Of a stretch of 64,000 nt of DNA, positions 26,894 to 36,690 are shown piece after piece. This DNA comes from Riemerella anatipestifer_F. GTDB taxonomy: Bacteria; Bacteroidota; Bacteroidia; Flavobacteriales; Weeksellaceae. The notes below the pieces were generated by a model, which was not told where the DNA came from, did no database searches, and saw nothing but the letters and a program-made list of their open reading frames with translations. A program made the translations under genes and the position numbers. The stretch lies in the NCBI RefSeq assembly GCF_037861325.1, contig NZ_JAFELW010000003.1; one strand, 5' to 3'. Position 1 is the first letter of the stretch; every line of letters starts with the position of its first letter.

Positions 26894-29800
26894 CTATTGT
26901 TTTTTATTCTTTTTCTTTTTTAAAATTTCTCTAAGGTCGTTGTAATCCAGAGTGATTACAAAGCCTAATCCTGTTTCTATAACTTGCCCTTGTAGAGCTA
27001 CTTGATATTGGTTTTTTCTGTAAGTTCTTAGAAGATATCTACCGTCTTTAGAAAGCATATAATCTACCATAATATCTCCTGCTATATTAGAGGCTTGTTC
27101 TCCAGGTCTAGTAGCTCCTTCTAATCCAAAATTACTACCTAAAGATACCTTGAGCCTATCATTAAGTAATTTTTTACTCAAAGCTACATTTAGGTCTGTT
27201 CTTGAGGTTCTTTCTCCAGTAGAATAATCATCTGACGATTCTAGATCAAAATTAAGTTCTACACCAGCAATTAAATCTCCAGCTAAATCGTTTAAACTTT
27301 GGCTTAAAATTCTACTAACACTTTGTTTTGCCATTGATTCAGCGGATATTCCTGAACTCGTTTCAAAAGGGTTTTCTCCAATAAAACGATTGAGGAGTAG
27401 AAGGGCAAAGACCTGTTTGTTTAACTCTGAAGTTTCTTGACGAAGCTGAGCTAGTCTTTGCTCTGTATTTAATATTACGGTAGAACTTACTGCGGCGTTC
27501 TTATCCTCTGTTGTAATGTCAAAAGAGATTTCGGGCTTCATGAGTTCACCTTTCATAATGAGGTGGGTATTAAAAGGAATACGTTGTTTATACTGATTAA
27601 GCTCTCTTGGGCTAAGTCCTGCCAACTGTTGCTGTACCAAATCTAGAGGAGCCGTTTCTGTGGTATAAATTGCAGTTATATTCATATCGGCTTCAGTAGG
27701 TTCTCCGTTCCATGTAATGGTACTTCCTTTTTTTATTTCAAATTTTCTTCTGAGCATATTCACGGACATCTCATAGGCTCCAGAATGTACCTCATAGACA
27801 CCTACGAGAGTGGTTCTTCCGGAAGGAGATACACCTCCTGTGAGCTGTGCTTGCCCCTGTAGTTTTACAAAATCGCCATTGGCTTTATCTATAACTAGAG
27901 ACATTTTCGCATTTTTATCTATATCTATATTAACCGAGATATCCATACCTTTAAGTTGATTTTTGGAGCTTAAAGTGTCTGCTGCCTCATTTTTAGCCAA
28001 TCCAAATTTAGCTTTGTCTACAAATTCAACAATACCTTCTCTATCTTGTTTCGTAGGAGTACTTTGAGGGAGTATAAAGGTAAAATCTGTGGCATCGGTT
28101 ACAGATAATGTCCCGTCCACTTTTGGCAAATCCAAATTACCTCTTATCCTTAGATTGGTATCTAGAGAGAGTACACCGTACATCATTTTATCATTATCTT
28201 TTTCAGAATTTACTAGCTTAAAATCTTTGGCATTAACATCAAGATTGAAAGCATATTTCTTGAAATATTCGGTTTGTATATCTCCGTTTATGAGTAAATT
28301 GTTATTTTCTGTATCACGCAATTTAAATTGTTCAAAAACAATATTTTGTCCTGAAAACCTTATTTCATCTTCAATATTTTTAAAAACAGTTCCTGTTTTA
28401 GCAATCTCTAGCCCTACATTATTGAATTTTATCCCACCTCTTATTTGAGGTTTTTGAGCCGTACCATTGATGTTTAGTTTTCCACTAAAATAGCCCTCTC
28501 CATTTTTTATATTACCTAAGGCAAACGCCTCTAAAGTTTTAGTGGAAAGATTATTAAGGTTTAAAATAAATCCTAAGTCCCCTTTTTTGAGGTGATAGTT
28601 ACCTTCTAATTGTACATCATTGCCTTCTCCTGTAAGAGCAATTTTGGTATCAATTAAGTCAATCACTTTGGTATTGGCTTTTATATCTAGATTTCCTACT
28701 CTGTTTCCTTTTAGCTTTAGGTTAGATATATTTAGGTCTGCATCTACCTTTAAATTGGGCTTAAAAGTAGAGACTAATGCATTACCATTAACAGAGCCAC
28801 TAGCAATAAGACTGTCTTTTTTTACCATCTCTGTAATATCTTCTACTTTAAAATTAGAGATGGAGATATTTAATGGGCTACCTAATTTTTGTTCTTGGCT
28901 TTGCAACGAAATGGAAGAGTTTCCTTTGGTAAGATTAAAGTTATCAGCAAATATACCTTCCTTTCCAAAGCCGATAACATTTTGCTCTTCTACCTGCCAT
29001 TTATCATAGTTGAGCATTAAACCTTGCGGAATAAAACTAAATTTATTGATGTTTTTTTCATTTCTAAATATACCAGCTAACGCATATTGCTCTGTCCCTT
29101 TGGAGTCTTTAGTGCTAAAGTTAATTCCGATATTATTATTGTTAATGGTTCCATTCAAATCGAGTTGATGTAAGGCTAAATTTTCATTAGTTACCTCTGT
29201 TAGACCGAGTCTATATCTTAGTTCTTCTTGACTGTTGTTTATGTTAAGTGATAGCCCACTAAGTTTATATTCTGCATATTCTACTACTGGGAAATCCGCC
29301 TGAAACTCTATCTTTTGTTGATTTGAATCAAAAGCACCTGTTATATCTCCTCCATCAAAATATTTTAAATCAGGTACAAATATTCTTAGAAGATTGTCAT
29401 CTTTTACTTTAGCATTCAACGTGAAGTGCTGGTTAGGTTCTAAGTTCTTTTTGTACTTAGAGGCAGGGCTGAATTCATAGTAATTATTAAGTGTTTTTAG
29501 GAAAACATCAGAAATTTGGGTAAGTTTATATTTGCCTTGTATAGAGGCATCTATAACTTGAGATTTTAAATTTATTTTGTTCTCATTAGGGGTAGATAAT
29601 GCTTCAAGTTTAATCTCTTGTAAAGGTAAAGTTTGGTCTTTGTGTGTGATTTTAAAATTCTCTAAAAGAATATAGCCGTTGAGAAAATCTGGGTTAATAT
29701 TACTAAAATCACTATCTATTTTACCTGATATGGCTAGCGGTTCTTTATATAAATTTAGCTTATATGGATTTAGTAATTCAATATTTCCGTTGAGTTTTAT

Positions 29801-31873
29801 ATTCGAGGTTTTGTTGAGGTTGCCTGCTAGCTTAAGATCTAAATTAGCATTAGGGTCTTTAGACATAATATGAGCAGTTAATCTCCCTGTCATTAGACTA
29901 CCTTTGAGATTAACACCTGTATAGCGATAGCCTTTAAAGTCAAATTTTTTAATATTTCCGTTGATTGATGTTTGGGCCGTTTTAGGGTTAAACCCTACTC
30001 CATTTGCTTTTATTTCTCCTGAAAATATTCCTAAATCTTTATTCCTTAATAATTTTCCTAGAACGATGTTGTCCGCATCCGCTAGAATGGTGTACTTTTC
30101 TCTATTTTTGGGTTTAAGGTTAGCATAGGCATCTAGTCTAAGGTTTCCTAAACTGGTATTTATATTTAGATGGGATAGAATAGAGAAGGTATTACCTCTG
30201 GCATTACCTTTTAAAGAAATAGTTTGGGGTAGCTCAATGTTTGAGGGGATACTATTTCTAGGAGCTAAGTTTTGTATATCCTTTTTAGTTGTCTTTAACT
30301 CGTTAATGGCGATATTGTAATTTAGTAAATTAGGATTAGTTACATTTTTTATTTGTCCCGAAATATCCAATATTGTACTACCTAAACCACTAATGTGTAA
30401 TGCGTTTATATTTAAATCATTTACTTTACCTCTTAAGCTGGCATCTATATTTAGTACTGATTTGGGATATTGTTTAAGTATCTCATTTTTCTTTAAATCA
30501 GGAGCAAATAAATACAAATCACTGAAGCCTATTTTAGAGTTTTTAAGGTTAATGGCTAGCCCAGCAGAGCCTATGTTACTAGACAGTTGTTGCGGAGAAT
30601 TATAGGTAATTACAGCTTCGTCTCTAAGAATACTGTTGTTGGTTTCCAAAAGCAGATTTTTAAGGTATGCTATATTTTTCTTGTACGCGAAGTCGGTTTT
30701 GAAATTCTTTACTACAAGCCCGCTCTTTTCGTAAAGTTCTACTTTTTTTACGGAACCAGTCAACTCTTCATTCAGCATTCTAAAATCTGTGATATTTACA
30801 TTGAGTTTTTTGAAGTTTAAATGATTAGTATCAAACCCTTGTTGATGTTTTTGGGCATTATCATTATAGGACAATATCACATCATCTAGAGCTAGTAAAT
30901 TAAGTTTTACATTAGGGGACTTACTTTTAATCTTTGCAGGATTTTTTGGAAGTTCATCTTGTAAAGATTTGTTTTGAGAGGAACTTTTGAGGTCCACATT
31001 TATTTGGGCACCTAGAAGTTTAATTTGGTCTATATCATATTTGTTTTTAGGTAAATCTATATTATTAAAATCTCCTGATAATTCTCTGAATAAAACCTTG
31101 AAATAAGATTGAGTGGTATTATCTGCATAATCTACATCAAAATTGGTAAAACGCAGAAAATCTAGTTTTATCTGCATCGGTTTTTTGGCTGAAAGACTAT
31201 CTATTGTTTTTGCAGTTTCTTTTATAGCTTCCTTTAATATCTCTTGTTTTAATTTTAGTTTGAGACCATCAGCAGTAAGCCCATTGAGGGCATAAATATT
31301 TTCTTCAAGATTAAAGTCTTTAACTTTTGTTTCGAAATTATTGAATTCTATTTTCAGATGGTTTCCTTGCTGAAAATCATTAAAATTGACATTAACGCGT
31401 TGTAATTTTATTTTATTTAGAGATAGAATGAAAGGCTTAGAATCTTGTTTTTCTTCGTCTTTGTTGCTAGCGAAAGCGTCCAGTATATAATCGAAATTAA
31501 AACGCCCTTGTTCGTCTCTTTTTACATTGGCTCTAAGTCCATCTAATTCAATAGATGTGAAGTCTGCTTTGTTTTGCAAAAGCTGAAAAATATCTAAACC
31601 AACATCTAACTTGTTGATATGTACTAGTGTATCCTTATTTTTTTCTTCTAAATAAAGTTCTTCTAGTCCTAACTTATTAGGGAAGCTAATGTAAACTCTT
31701 TTTAGACTTATAGGAGTTTTTATTTTAGTTTCAACATAACTTACAACACGGTCTTTAACGAAGTTCTGAACGACAGGAATATTAAGGCTAAGTACTAGTA
31801 TACTTAATACTATAACAACGCTTCCTAAAATAATAGCTCCTATTCTAAGTGTGTTTTTTATACTATTTTTCAA
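26894..31873 (-). CDS. tamB: Translocation/assembly module protein TamB (DUF490, AsmA-like)
   Basis: This is the largest protein in the window (1659 residues). It has one N-terminal transmembrane helix at about 12-33, then AsmA-like sequence and a very long run of short beta-strand repeats expected to form a lipid-carrying hydrophobic groove across the periplasm. The C-terminal DUF490 domain includes NMLRRKFEIKKGSTITWNGEP and ELMKPEISFDI. The final basic tail is KKKKNKKQ. TamB-family proteins move phospholipids to the outer membrane and assist barrel insertion. It is first gene of the unit, followed by tamL. Confidence 0.95.
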   Translation of the reverse strand: MKNSIKNTLRIGAIILGSVVIVLSILVLSLNIPVVQNFVKDRVVSYVETKIKTPISLKRVYISFPNKLGLEELYLEEKNKDTLVHINKLDVGLDIFQLLQNKADFTSIELDGLRANVKRDEQGRFNFDYILDAFASNKDEEKQDSKPFILSLNKIKLQRVNVNFNDFQQGNHLKIEFNNFETKVKDFNLEENIYALNGLTADGLKLKLKQEILKEAIKETAKTIDSLSAKKPMQIKLDFLRFTNFDVDYADNTTQSYFKVLFRELSGDFNNIDLPKNKYDIDQIKLLGAQINVDLKSSSQNKSLQDELPKNPAKIKSKSPNVKLNLLALDDVILSYNDNAQKHQQGFDTNHLNFKKLNVNITDFRMLNEELTGSVKKVELYEKSGLVVKNFKTDFAYKKNIAYLKNLLLETNNSILRDEAVITYNSPQQLSSNIGSAGLAINLKNSKIGFSDLYLFAPDLKKNEILKQYPKSVLNIDASLRGKVNDLNINALHISGLGSTILDISGQIKNVTNPNLLNYNIAINELKTTKKDIQNLAPRNSIPSNIELPQTISLKGNARGNTFSILSHLNINTSLGNLRLDAYANLKPKNREKYTILADADNIVLGKLLRNKDLGIFSGEIKANGVGFNPKTAQTSINGNIKKFDFKGYRYTGVNLKGSLMTGRLTAHIMSKDPNANLDLKLAGNLNKTSNIKLNGNIELLNPYKLNLYKEPLAISGKIDSDFSNINPDFLNGYILLENFKITHKDQTLPLQEIKLEALSTPNENKINLKSQVIDASIQGKYKLTQISDVFLKTLNNYYEFSPASKYKKNLEPNQHFTLNAKVKDDNLLRIFVPDLKYFDGGDITGAFDSNQQKIEFQADFPVVEYAEYKLSGLSLNINNSQEELRYRLGLTEVTNENLALHQLDLNGTINNNNIGINFSTKDSKGTEQYALAGIFRNEKNINKFSFIPQGLMLNYDKWQVEEQNVIGFGKEGIFADNFNLTKGNSSISLQSQEQKLGSPLNISISNFKVEDITEMVKKDSLIASGSVNGNALVSTFKPNLKVDADLNISNLKLKGNRVGNLDIKANTKVIDLIDTKIALTGEGNDVQLEGNYHLKKGDLGFILNLNNLSTKTLEAFALGNIKNGEGYFSGKLNINGTAQKPQIRGGIKFNNVGLEIAKTGTVFKNIEDEIRFSGQNIVFEQFKLRDTENNNLLINGDIQTEYFKKYAFNLDVNAKDFKLVNSEKDNDKMMYGVLSLDTNLRIRGNLDLPKVDGTLSVTDATDFTFILPQSTPTKQDREGIVEFVDKAKFGLAKNEAADTLSSKNQLKGMDISVNIDIDKNAKMSLVIDKANGDFVKLQGQAQLTGGVSPSGRTTLVGVYEVHSGAYEMSVNMLRRKFEIKKGSTITWNGEPTEADMNITAIYTTETAPLDLVQQQLAGLSPRELNQYKQRIPFNTHLIMKGELMKPEISFDITTEDKNAAVSSTVILNTEQRLAQLRQETSELNKQVFALLLLNRFIGENPFETSSGISAESMAKQSVSRILSQSLNDLAGDLIAGVELNFDLESSDDYSTGERTSRTDLNVALSKKLLNDRLKVSLGSNFGLEGATRPGEQASNIAGDIMVDYMLSKDGRYLLRTYRKNQYQVALQGQVIETGLGFVITLDYNDLREILKKKKNKKQ

Positions 31874-31971
31874 TGAATCAAATTTAATAAAGTTTCTAAC
31901 TAAATTTTGTGTTAAAAATGATGGTTGTAAGAGTCTTTAAAAATACAAACCTCTATTTATACATTACACCT

Positions 31972-33777
31972 CTATTTTTGGTTTTTTGCCCAGACTTCCA
32001 TTTTTCTTTCAAGAACTTGTAGAGGAAGACAACCTTGATTTAAGAGCTCATCATGGAATTTCGCTAAGTTGAATTTAGTGCCTAAATCTTTTTCATATTT
32101 AGCTCTTAGTGCTTGTATCTTTAATGCTCCAGTCTTATAGCTTAGTGCTTGTCCTGGCATAGACATATAGCGTTCTACCTCCGCTGTAGCTCCAGCTTCA
32201 TCGTATGCTACATTGCTTAGGAAATATTTTATAGCTTCTTCTCTATTAAGTTTCCCTGTGTGTAGTCCAGTGTCTATAACGAGTCTAACGGCTCTCATCA
32301 TTTCATCACTCAATGCTCCCATTTTTTGATATGGGTCGGTATAAAGTCCAAATTCTTTTCCTAAAGATTCACAGTAGAGAGCCCAACCTTCGCCATAAGC
32401 ACCTATCCAACCGAAACGCATAAATTTTGGCAAATTGAGATTTTCTTGCTGTAAAGCAATTTGATAATGATGCCCTGGAATAGCTTCGTGAAGGAAAAGA
32501 GATTCCATACCAGAAGTTACATTAAAGGCTTTAGGATTAGGAATTGGAATGTAGAAAATACCGTTTCTTTTTCCGTCTGGAGTACCTGGCTGATATTCTG
32601 CACTAGCAGATGCTTCTCTAAATTTTTCGGTTTGTCTAATTTCAAAACCTGTTTTTGGTACATTATTAAACATCGTTTTTAGCTTAGGTTCAATCTTTGA
32701 TAAGATAGCATTAAACCCATCTAAAATTTCTTGAGATGTTTGGTAAGGCATTGCTTTAGGGTCGGATTTTAAATGCACCAAAAACTCCTCTAGAGTTCCG
32801 TTGAACTTGAGTTCTTCTTTTACTTTTTCCATTTCACCCCTTATTCTCGCAACTTCGCTTAATCCAATATTGTGGATTTCTTCAGGAGTTTGGTTAGTGG
32901 TTGTCCAGCGTTTTACATGGTAGTTGTAGATTTCTTTGCCTTTTGGCAGAGCATTGTAGCCGTCAGTAGTTCTTGCTTTTGGTAAATATTCTTGCTCAAG
33001 AAAATCTCCCATTTTTTGATAAGTGGGAATAACTTTAGAGGTAATAACCTCTTGATAGTTTTTAGTAATACGATTTCTTTCAGCATTACTAAAACCTACA
33101 GGGAAATTTTTAAGAGGTTTATAAAATATGTTTTTGTTGGAGTCTTTAGAGATGATTTCTTCGGCTCTCATTTGAGGAATCATCTTTACCACTAGACTTT
33201 TAGGCAATACAATATCATTTTTGATGCCTAGTTTAAAGTTCTCCTGAGCTGTTTCCATCCATTTAGGAAATTCTTGCATTCTTTTTAGCCAGTTATCGTA
33301 ATCTTCCACTGTTTTGAATGGCTGATTTCCGCTCCCACTTCCCAAAAGAGGAAAGTCTAACGGAAGTCCCGAAAATTGTGTAAACGGTATATATTCTGGA
33401 TGATAGGCATAGCCTTCTACTAAATCTTTTAATAAATAATCTAGTACATTGAAAACCGTTTTTTTGTCATCAGGAAGAGATTCATAATCTACGGTTTCTA
33501 GCTTTTTGATTATATCACTGTAGAAAGCAATCTCTTCAGTAATTTTAGTTTTTTCTAAGCTAGGTAGCTTATCGTTGTATCTTGGGTCGCCTTGTGCGGT
33601 GGCTTCTAATGGATGAAACTGAAGGTAACCTTCATAGTATTCCTCCGCTATGCTATCTAAACTGGTTTTAGGTGTGGTATTTACAACAAAAGGTGTATCT
33701 CCTTTTTTACATGAAAATAAGGCTAGTACAACGGAGGATAATATGATAAACTTTGAAAAAAACTTTGTGGTATTCAT
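31972..33777 (-). CDS. DUF885 family putative metallopeptidase lipoprotein
   Basis: This DUF885 protein has 601 residues. I chose the ATG at 33777, because a promoter element (33800-33807) sits over the longer frame starting at 33798. A lipoprotein signal (VVLALFSC, then KKGD) predicts export. The conserved LFLHEAIPGHHYQ resembles a zinc-peptidase HExxH-like site and is characteristic of the family, and GWIGAYGEGWALYCE follows. The family is thought to be peptidase-related (M3-like fold), but substrates are unknown. Confidence 0.88.
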   Translation of the reverse strand: MNTTKFFSKFIILSSVVLALFSCKKGDTPFVVNTTPKTSLDSIAEEYYEGYLQFHPLEATAQGDPRYNDKLPSLEKTKITEEIAFYSDIIKKLETVDYESLPDDKKTVFNVLDYLLKDLVEGYAYHPEYIPFTQFSGLPLDFPLLGSGSGNQPFKTVEDYDNWLKRMQEFPKWMETAQENFKLGIKNDIVLPKSLVVKMIPQMRAEEIISKDSNKNIFYKPLKNFPVGFSNAERNRITKNYQEVITSKVIPTYQKMGDFLEQEYLPKARTTDGYNALPKGKEIYNYHVKRWTTTNQTPEEIHNIGLSEVARIRGEMEKVKEELKFNGTLEEFLVHLKSDPKAMPYQTSQEILDGFNAILSKIEPKLKTMFNNVPKTGFEIRQTEKFREASASAEYQPGTPDGKRNGIFYIPIPNPKAFNVTSGMESLFLHEAIPGHHYQIALQQENLNLPKFMRFGWIGAYGEGWALYCESLGKEFGLYTDPYQKMGALSDEMMRAVRLVIDTGLHTGKLNREEAIKYFLSNVAYDEAGATAEVERYMSMPGQALSYKTGALKIQALRAKYEKDLGTKFNLAKFHDELLNQGCLPLQVLERKMEVWAKNQK

Positions 33778-33799
33778 ATTCAATAAATTATATATCAAG

Positions 33800-33807
33800 C
33801 AAAAGTA
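33800..33807 (-). promoter_or_regulatory. Promoter -7 element of DUF885 gene
   Basis: The minus strand reads TACTTTTG, matching TAnnTTTG. It ends 22 bases before the ATG at 33777 and supports that start. Confidence 0.55.
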
Positions 33808-33817
33808 ATTAAAAATT

Positions 33818-34348
33818 TTATACTAAGGCTTTAAAAAAAGACCATATTACGATACCTCCACAAACGCTTACATTAAGCGAATGTTTGGTGCCGAGCTGAG
33901 GTATTTCTATAAAGCTATCGTATAAAGAAAGGGCTTCGTCGGATAGACCTTCAACCTCGTTGCCTAAGACTAAAGCGTACTTTTGGTTAGGATTTATTTC
34001 AAAATCGGACAAAGAAATACTATCTGTGGTTTGCTCTACTCCAATAATATTGTAACCTTGTGTTTTTAGTTCTTTTATAGCTTCTGAGATGTCTTTTTGA
34101 TAAACCCAATCTACACTTTCGGTAGCACCCAATGCGGCTTTGTGTATTTCTCTGTGAGGCGGTTGTGGTGTAATGCCACAGAGCATGATTTTCTCTATTA
34201 AGAATGCATCGGCAGTTCTAAACAAAGCACCAACATTGTGCATACTTCTAATATTGTCTAAAACAACCACGAGAGGGGTTTTAGAAGTTTTTTTAAAAGT
34301 TTCTATATCAATTCTGCCTAGTTCTTCTAGTTTTAATTTTTTCGTCAT
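33818..34348 (-). CDS. TrmH/SpoU-family RNA 2'-O-methyltransferase
   Basis: This 176-residue SPOUT-fold methyltransferase has the three family motifs: motif 1 NIRSMHNVGALFRTADAF, motif 2 ALVLGNEVEGLSDEAL and motif 3 EIPQLGTKHSLNVSVCGGIVIW, whose deep trefoil knot binds SAM. The short length (catalytic domain only) and motif 3 are close to TrmL/TrmH-type tRNA enzymes, but the target nucleotide cannot be read from sequence. It is upstream of and co-directional with the DUF885 gene. Confidence 0.9.
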   Translation of the reverse strand: MTKKLKLEELGRIDIETFKKTSKTPLVVVLDNIRSMHNVGALFRTADAFLIEKIMLCGITPQPPHREIHKAALGATESVDWVYQKDISEAIKELKTQGYNIIGVEQTTDSISLSDFEINPNQKYALVLGNEVEGLSDEALSLYDSFIEIPQLGTKHSLNVSVCGGIVIWSFFKALV

Positions 34349-34370
34349 AGCTCTTATCTTTAATTATTGA

Positions 34371-34407
34371 AAAAGAGGACTGAAATTTACCAAATTACAG
34401 CCCTCTC
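34371..34407 (-). terminator. Intrinsic terminator of the ABC-F gene
   Basis: On the minus strand, GAGGGCTG pairs with CAGTCCTC (one G.U) and AATTT with AAATT inside, followed by five Ts. It lies 28 bases after the ABC-F stop. Confidence 0.8.
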
Positions 34408-34434
34408 TTCCTATTGTCATTATTCTTTTTACTC

Positions 34435-36057
34435 TTAAGAGTACATCTGTTGTCTTAGTTCTTTTACTTTTTTATCCTGAAGATACTCATCATAAGTCAT
34501 GTGTCTATCAATAATACCTTTAGGAGTCAATTCTATGATGCGGTTACAAACAGTCTCTAGCATTTCATGGTCATGAGACGCTAAAAGTAATGTTCCTTTA
34601 AACGCTACCAAAGAGTTGTTAAGTGTAGTAATACTCTCTAGGTCTAAGTGGTTGGTAGGTTCGTCTAATAGTAAAATGTTAGCTCTTTGAAGCATCATTC
34701 TACTGAACATACAACGCATTTTTTCTCCTCCAGAAAGAACTTTACAAGATTTAAGTGCCTCGTCTCCTGAGAAAAGCATTTTCCCTAAGAAACCTCTCAT
34801 GTATTCTTCGTGTCTTTCCTCGTCATTTTTGGTAAACTGTCTTAGCCAATCTACAAGATTGATGTCTTCTTGGAAGAATTCCGTATTATCCAAAGGCATA
34901 TAAGATTGTGAAGTGGTTACGCCCCATTGATAAGAACCTTTATCCGCTTCAGAGTTTCCAGAAATAATTTGGAAAAATTCAGTAATAGCTAGAGAGTTTT
35001 TAGATAAAACTGCTACCTTATCTCCTTTCTTTAAGTTGAGGTCTATCCCTGAGAATAGTAACTCTCCGTCTTTGGTTTTTTCTAAATCCTTAATTTCTAA
35101 AATTTGGTCTCCTGCTTCTCTTTCCTGTTCAAAAATAATGGCAGGGTATCTTCTGGAGGTAGGTTTTATGTCTTCAATATTAAGTTTGTCTAGCATTTTC
35201 TTTCTAGCGGTAGCTTGTTTTGCTTTAGCCACATTGGAAGAGAATCTAGCAATAAACTCCTGAAGTTCTTTTTTCTTTTCCTCTGCTTTTTTATTAGCTT
35301 GTTGTCTTTGCTTCGTAGCTAATTGAGAGGCTTGATACCAAAATGAATAATTACCTGTGTAAAGATTAAGTTTAGAATAGTCTAAATCTCCAATGTGAGT
35401 ACAAACAGCATCTAGGAAGTGTCTGTCGTGAGATACTACGATGACCGTGTTTTCATAATCAGCAAGGAAATCTTCTAGCCAAGATATAGTATCAATATCT
35501 AAGTCATTGGTAGGCTCGTCTAATATGAGTACATCAGGACTACCGAATAGAGCTTGAGCAAGTAATACTCTTACTTTATCTTTGTTTTCTAACTCACTCA
35601 TCATTTGGTAGTGCATATCCTCTTTGATACCAACATTAGAAAGCATAGTTTGGGCGTCAGCTTCAGCATTCCAACCACCCATCTCATCATAAATAACGCC
35701 TAGCTCTCCAGCTTTTATACCGTCTTCATCAGAAAAGTCAGGTTTAGCATATAGGGCGTCCATTTCTTCTTTGATTTCAAAGAGTTTTTTATTACCTCTT
35801 AAAACGGTTTCTAGCACTGTATATTGGTCATATGCGAAGTGATCCTGCTCTAACACCGACATTCTCTTGCCTGGTTCTAAAGACACATTACCTGTAGTAG
35901 GGTCTTGTTTGCCACTAAGTATTTTTAGGAAAGTAGATTTTCCGGCACCATTAGCACCGATGATACCATAGCAATTTCCTTTAGTGAATTTTATATTAAC
36001 CTCGTCGAAAAGAACTCTTTTCCCGAATTGTAAAGATAGATTTGATACTGTTAACAT
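34435..36057 (-). CDS. ABC-F family ATPase, YbiT-like
   Basis: This translation-associated ABC-F protein has two ATPase domains and no membrane segment. I chose the ATG at 36057 (540 residues, MLTVSNLSLQFGKR), because a promoter element lies at 36077-36084 inside the longer frame beginning at 36141. The first Walker A is GANGAGKST. ABC signatures are MSELENKDKVRVLLAQAL (degenerate LSGGQ) and LSGGEKMRC, and both Walker B motifs are LILDEPTNDLD and LLLDEPTNHLD. The interdomain linker is basic and coiled, as in EttA/YbiT. Similarity in layout and start is closest to YbiT. It is divergent from smpB. Confidence 0.93.
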   Translation of the reverse strand: MLTVSNLSLQFGKRVLFDEVNIKFTKGNCYGIIGANGAGKSTFLKILSGKQDPTTGNVSLEPGKRMSVLEQDHFAYDQYTVLETVLRGNKKLFEIKEEMDALYAKPDFSDEDGIKAGELGVIYDEMGGWNAEADAQTMLSNVGIKEDMHYQMMSELENKDKVRVLLAQALFGSPDVLILDEPTNDLDIDTISWLEDFLADYENTVIVVSHDRHFLDAVCTHIGDLDYSKLNLYTGNYSFWYQASQLATKQRQQANKKAEEKKKELQEFIARFSSNVAKAKQATARKKMLDKLNIEDIKPTSRRYPAIIFEQEREAGDQILEIKDLEKTKDGELLFSGIDLNLKKGDKVAVLSKNSLAITEFFQIISGNSEADKGSYQWGVTTSQSYMPLDNTEFFQEDINLVDWLRQFTKNDEERHEEYMRGFLGKMLFSGDEALKSCKVLSGGEKMRCMFSRMMLQRANILLLDEPTNHLDLESITTLNNSLVAFKGTLLLASHDHEMLETVCNRIIELTPKGIIDRHMTYDEYLQDKKVKELRQQMYS

Positions 36058-36076
36058 ATAGTTTTGTAAATTTGCA

Positions 36077-36084
36077 CAAAAATA
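36077..36084 (-). promoter_or_regulatory. Promoter -7 element of ABC-F gene
   Basis: The minus strand reads TATTTTTG (TAnnTTTG consensus), with a GTTG-like -33 about 18 bases upstream. It lies 20 bases before the ATG at 36057. Confidence 0.6.
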
Positions 36085-36155
36085 AGAAGAATTTTTAAAA
36101 TACAACCTTTTGTTTTTGGTGTATTGGTATGGTAATTGCATTTAATTAGGGCGAG

Positions 36156-36614
36156 ATGAAGATTCAGAAGACAGTTAGTATTTCCAATAAGAGAGCTCGT
36201 TTTGAGTACGAAATTTTAGAACAAGTTGAAGCAGGAATTGTTTTAACAGGTACGGAGATTAAGGCCTTGAGGTCTTCTAAGGCATCTATCACAGAAAGTT
36301 TTTGTCAATTTATAGAAGGTGAGCTCTATATTATCAATATGACAATAGATGAATACAAATTAGGGACTTTCTATAATCATAAAACAAAGCGAGAACGAAA
36401 GTTGCTTCTTCATAAAAGAGAGTTAGATAAGTGGGGTAAGAGGATGAAAGATGTAGGGAATACCATAGTGCCATTGAAGGTTTATATCAATGATAGAGGT
36501 AAAGCTAAAGTTTTGATTGCATTAGCAAAAGGTAAAAAACTTTACGATAAAAGAGAAGCGATTAAGGAGAGGGAGGCAAAAGTTAAGTTGAATCGTGTAT
36601 TCAAAAAAAACTAA
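36156..36614 (+). CDS. smpB: SsrA-binding protein SmpB
   Basis: SmpB is the protein partner of tmRNA in trans-translation. At 152 residues it has normal length. It has NKRARFEYEILEQVEAGIVLTGTEIKALRSSKASI (oligonucleotide-binding barrel) and ends in the basic tail KEREAKVKLNRVFKKN that mimics mRNA in the decoding channel. Its RNA partner ssrA is 18 kb away at 54696. It is divergent from the ABC-F gene, with about 100 bases between start codons. Confidence 0.97.
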   Translation: MKIQKTVSISNKRARFEYEILEQVEAGIVLTGTEIKALRSSKASITESFCQFIEGELYIINMTIDEYKLGTFYNHKTKRERKLLLHKRELDKWGKRMKDVGNTIVPLKVYINDRGKAKVLIALAKGKKLYDKREAIKEREAKVKLNRVFKKN

Positions 36615-36629
36615 AAAAATAGCTAAAAT

Positions 36630-36661
36630 TTTGGCAGTAACAAAAAATTATATTTAATTTG
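36630..36661 (+). promoter_or_regulatory. Promoter of ompA
   Basis: TTTG at 36630-36633 and TAATTTG at 36655-36661 (a -7 element one base shorter than consensus), separated by 21 bp. The start codon is 29 bases further on. Confidence 0.5.
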
Positions 36662-36690
36662 CATTATCAATTATTTAATTATTTAATTCT

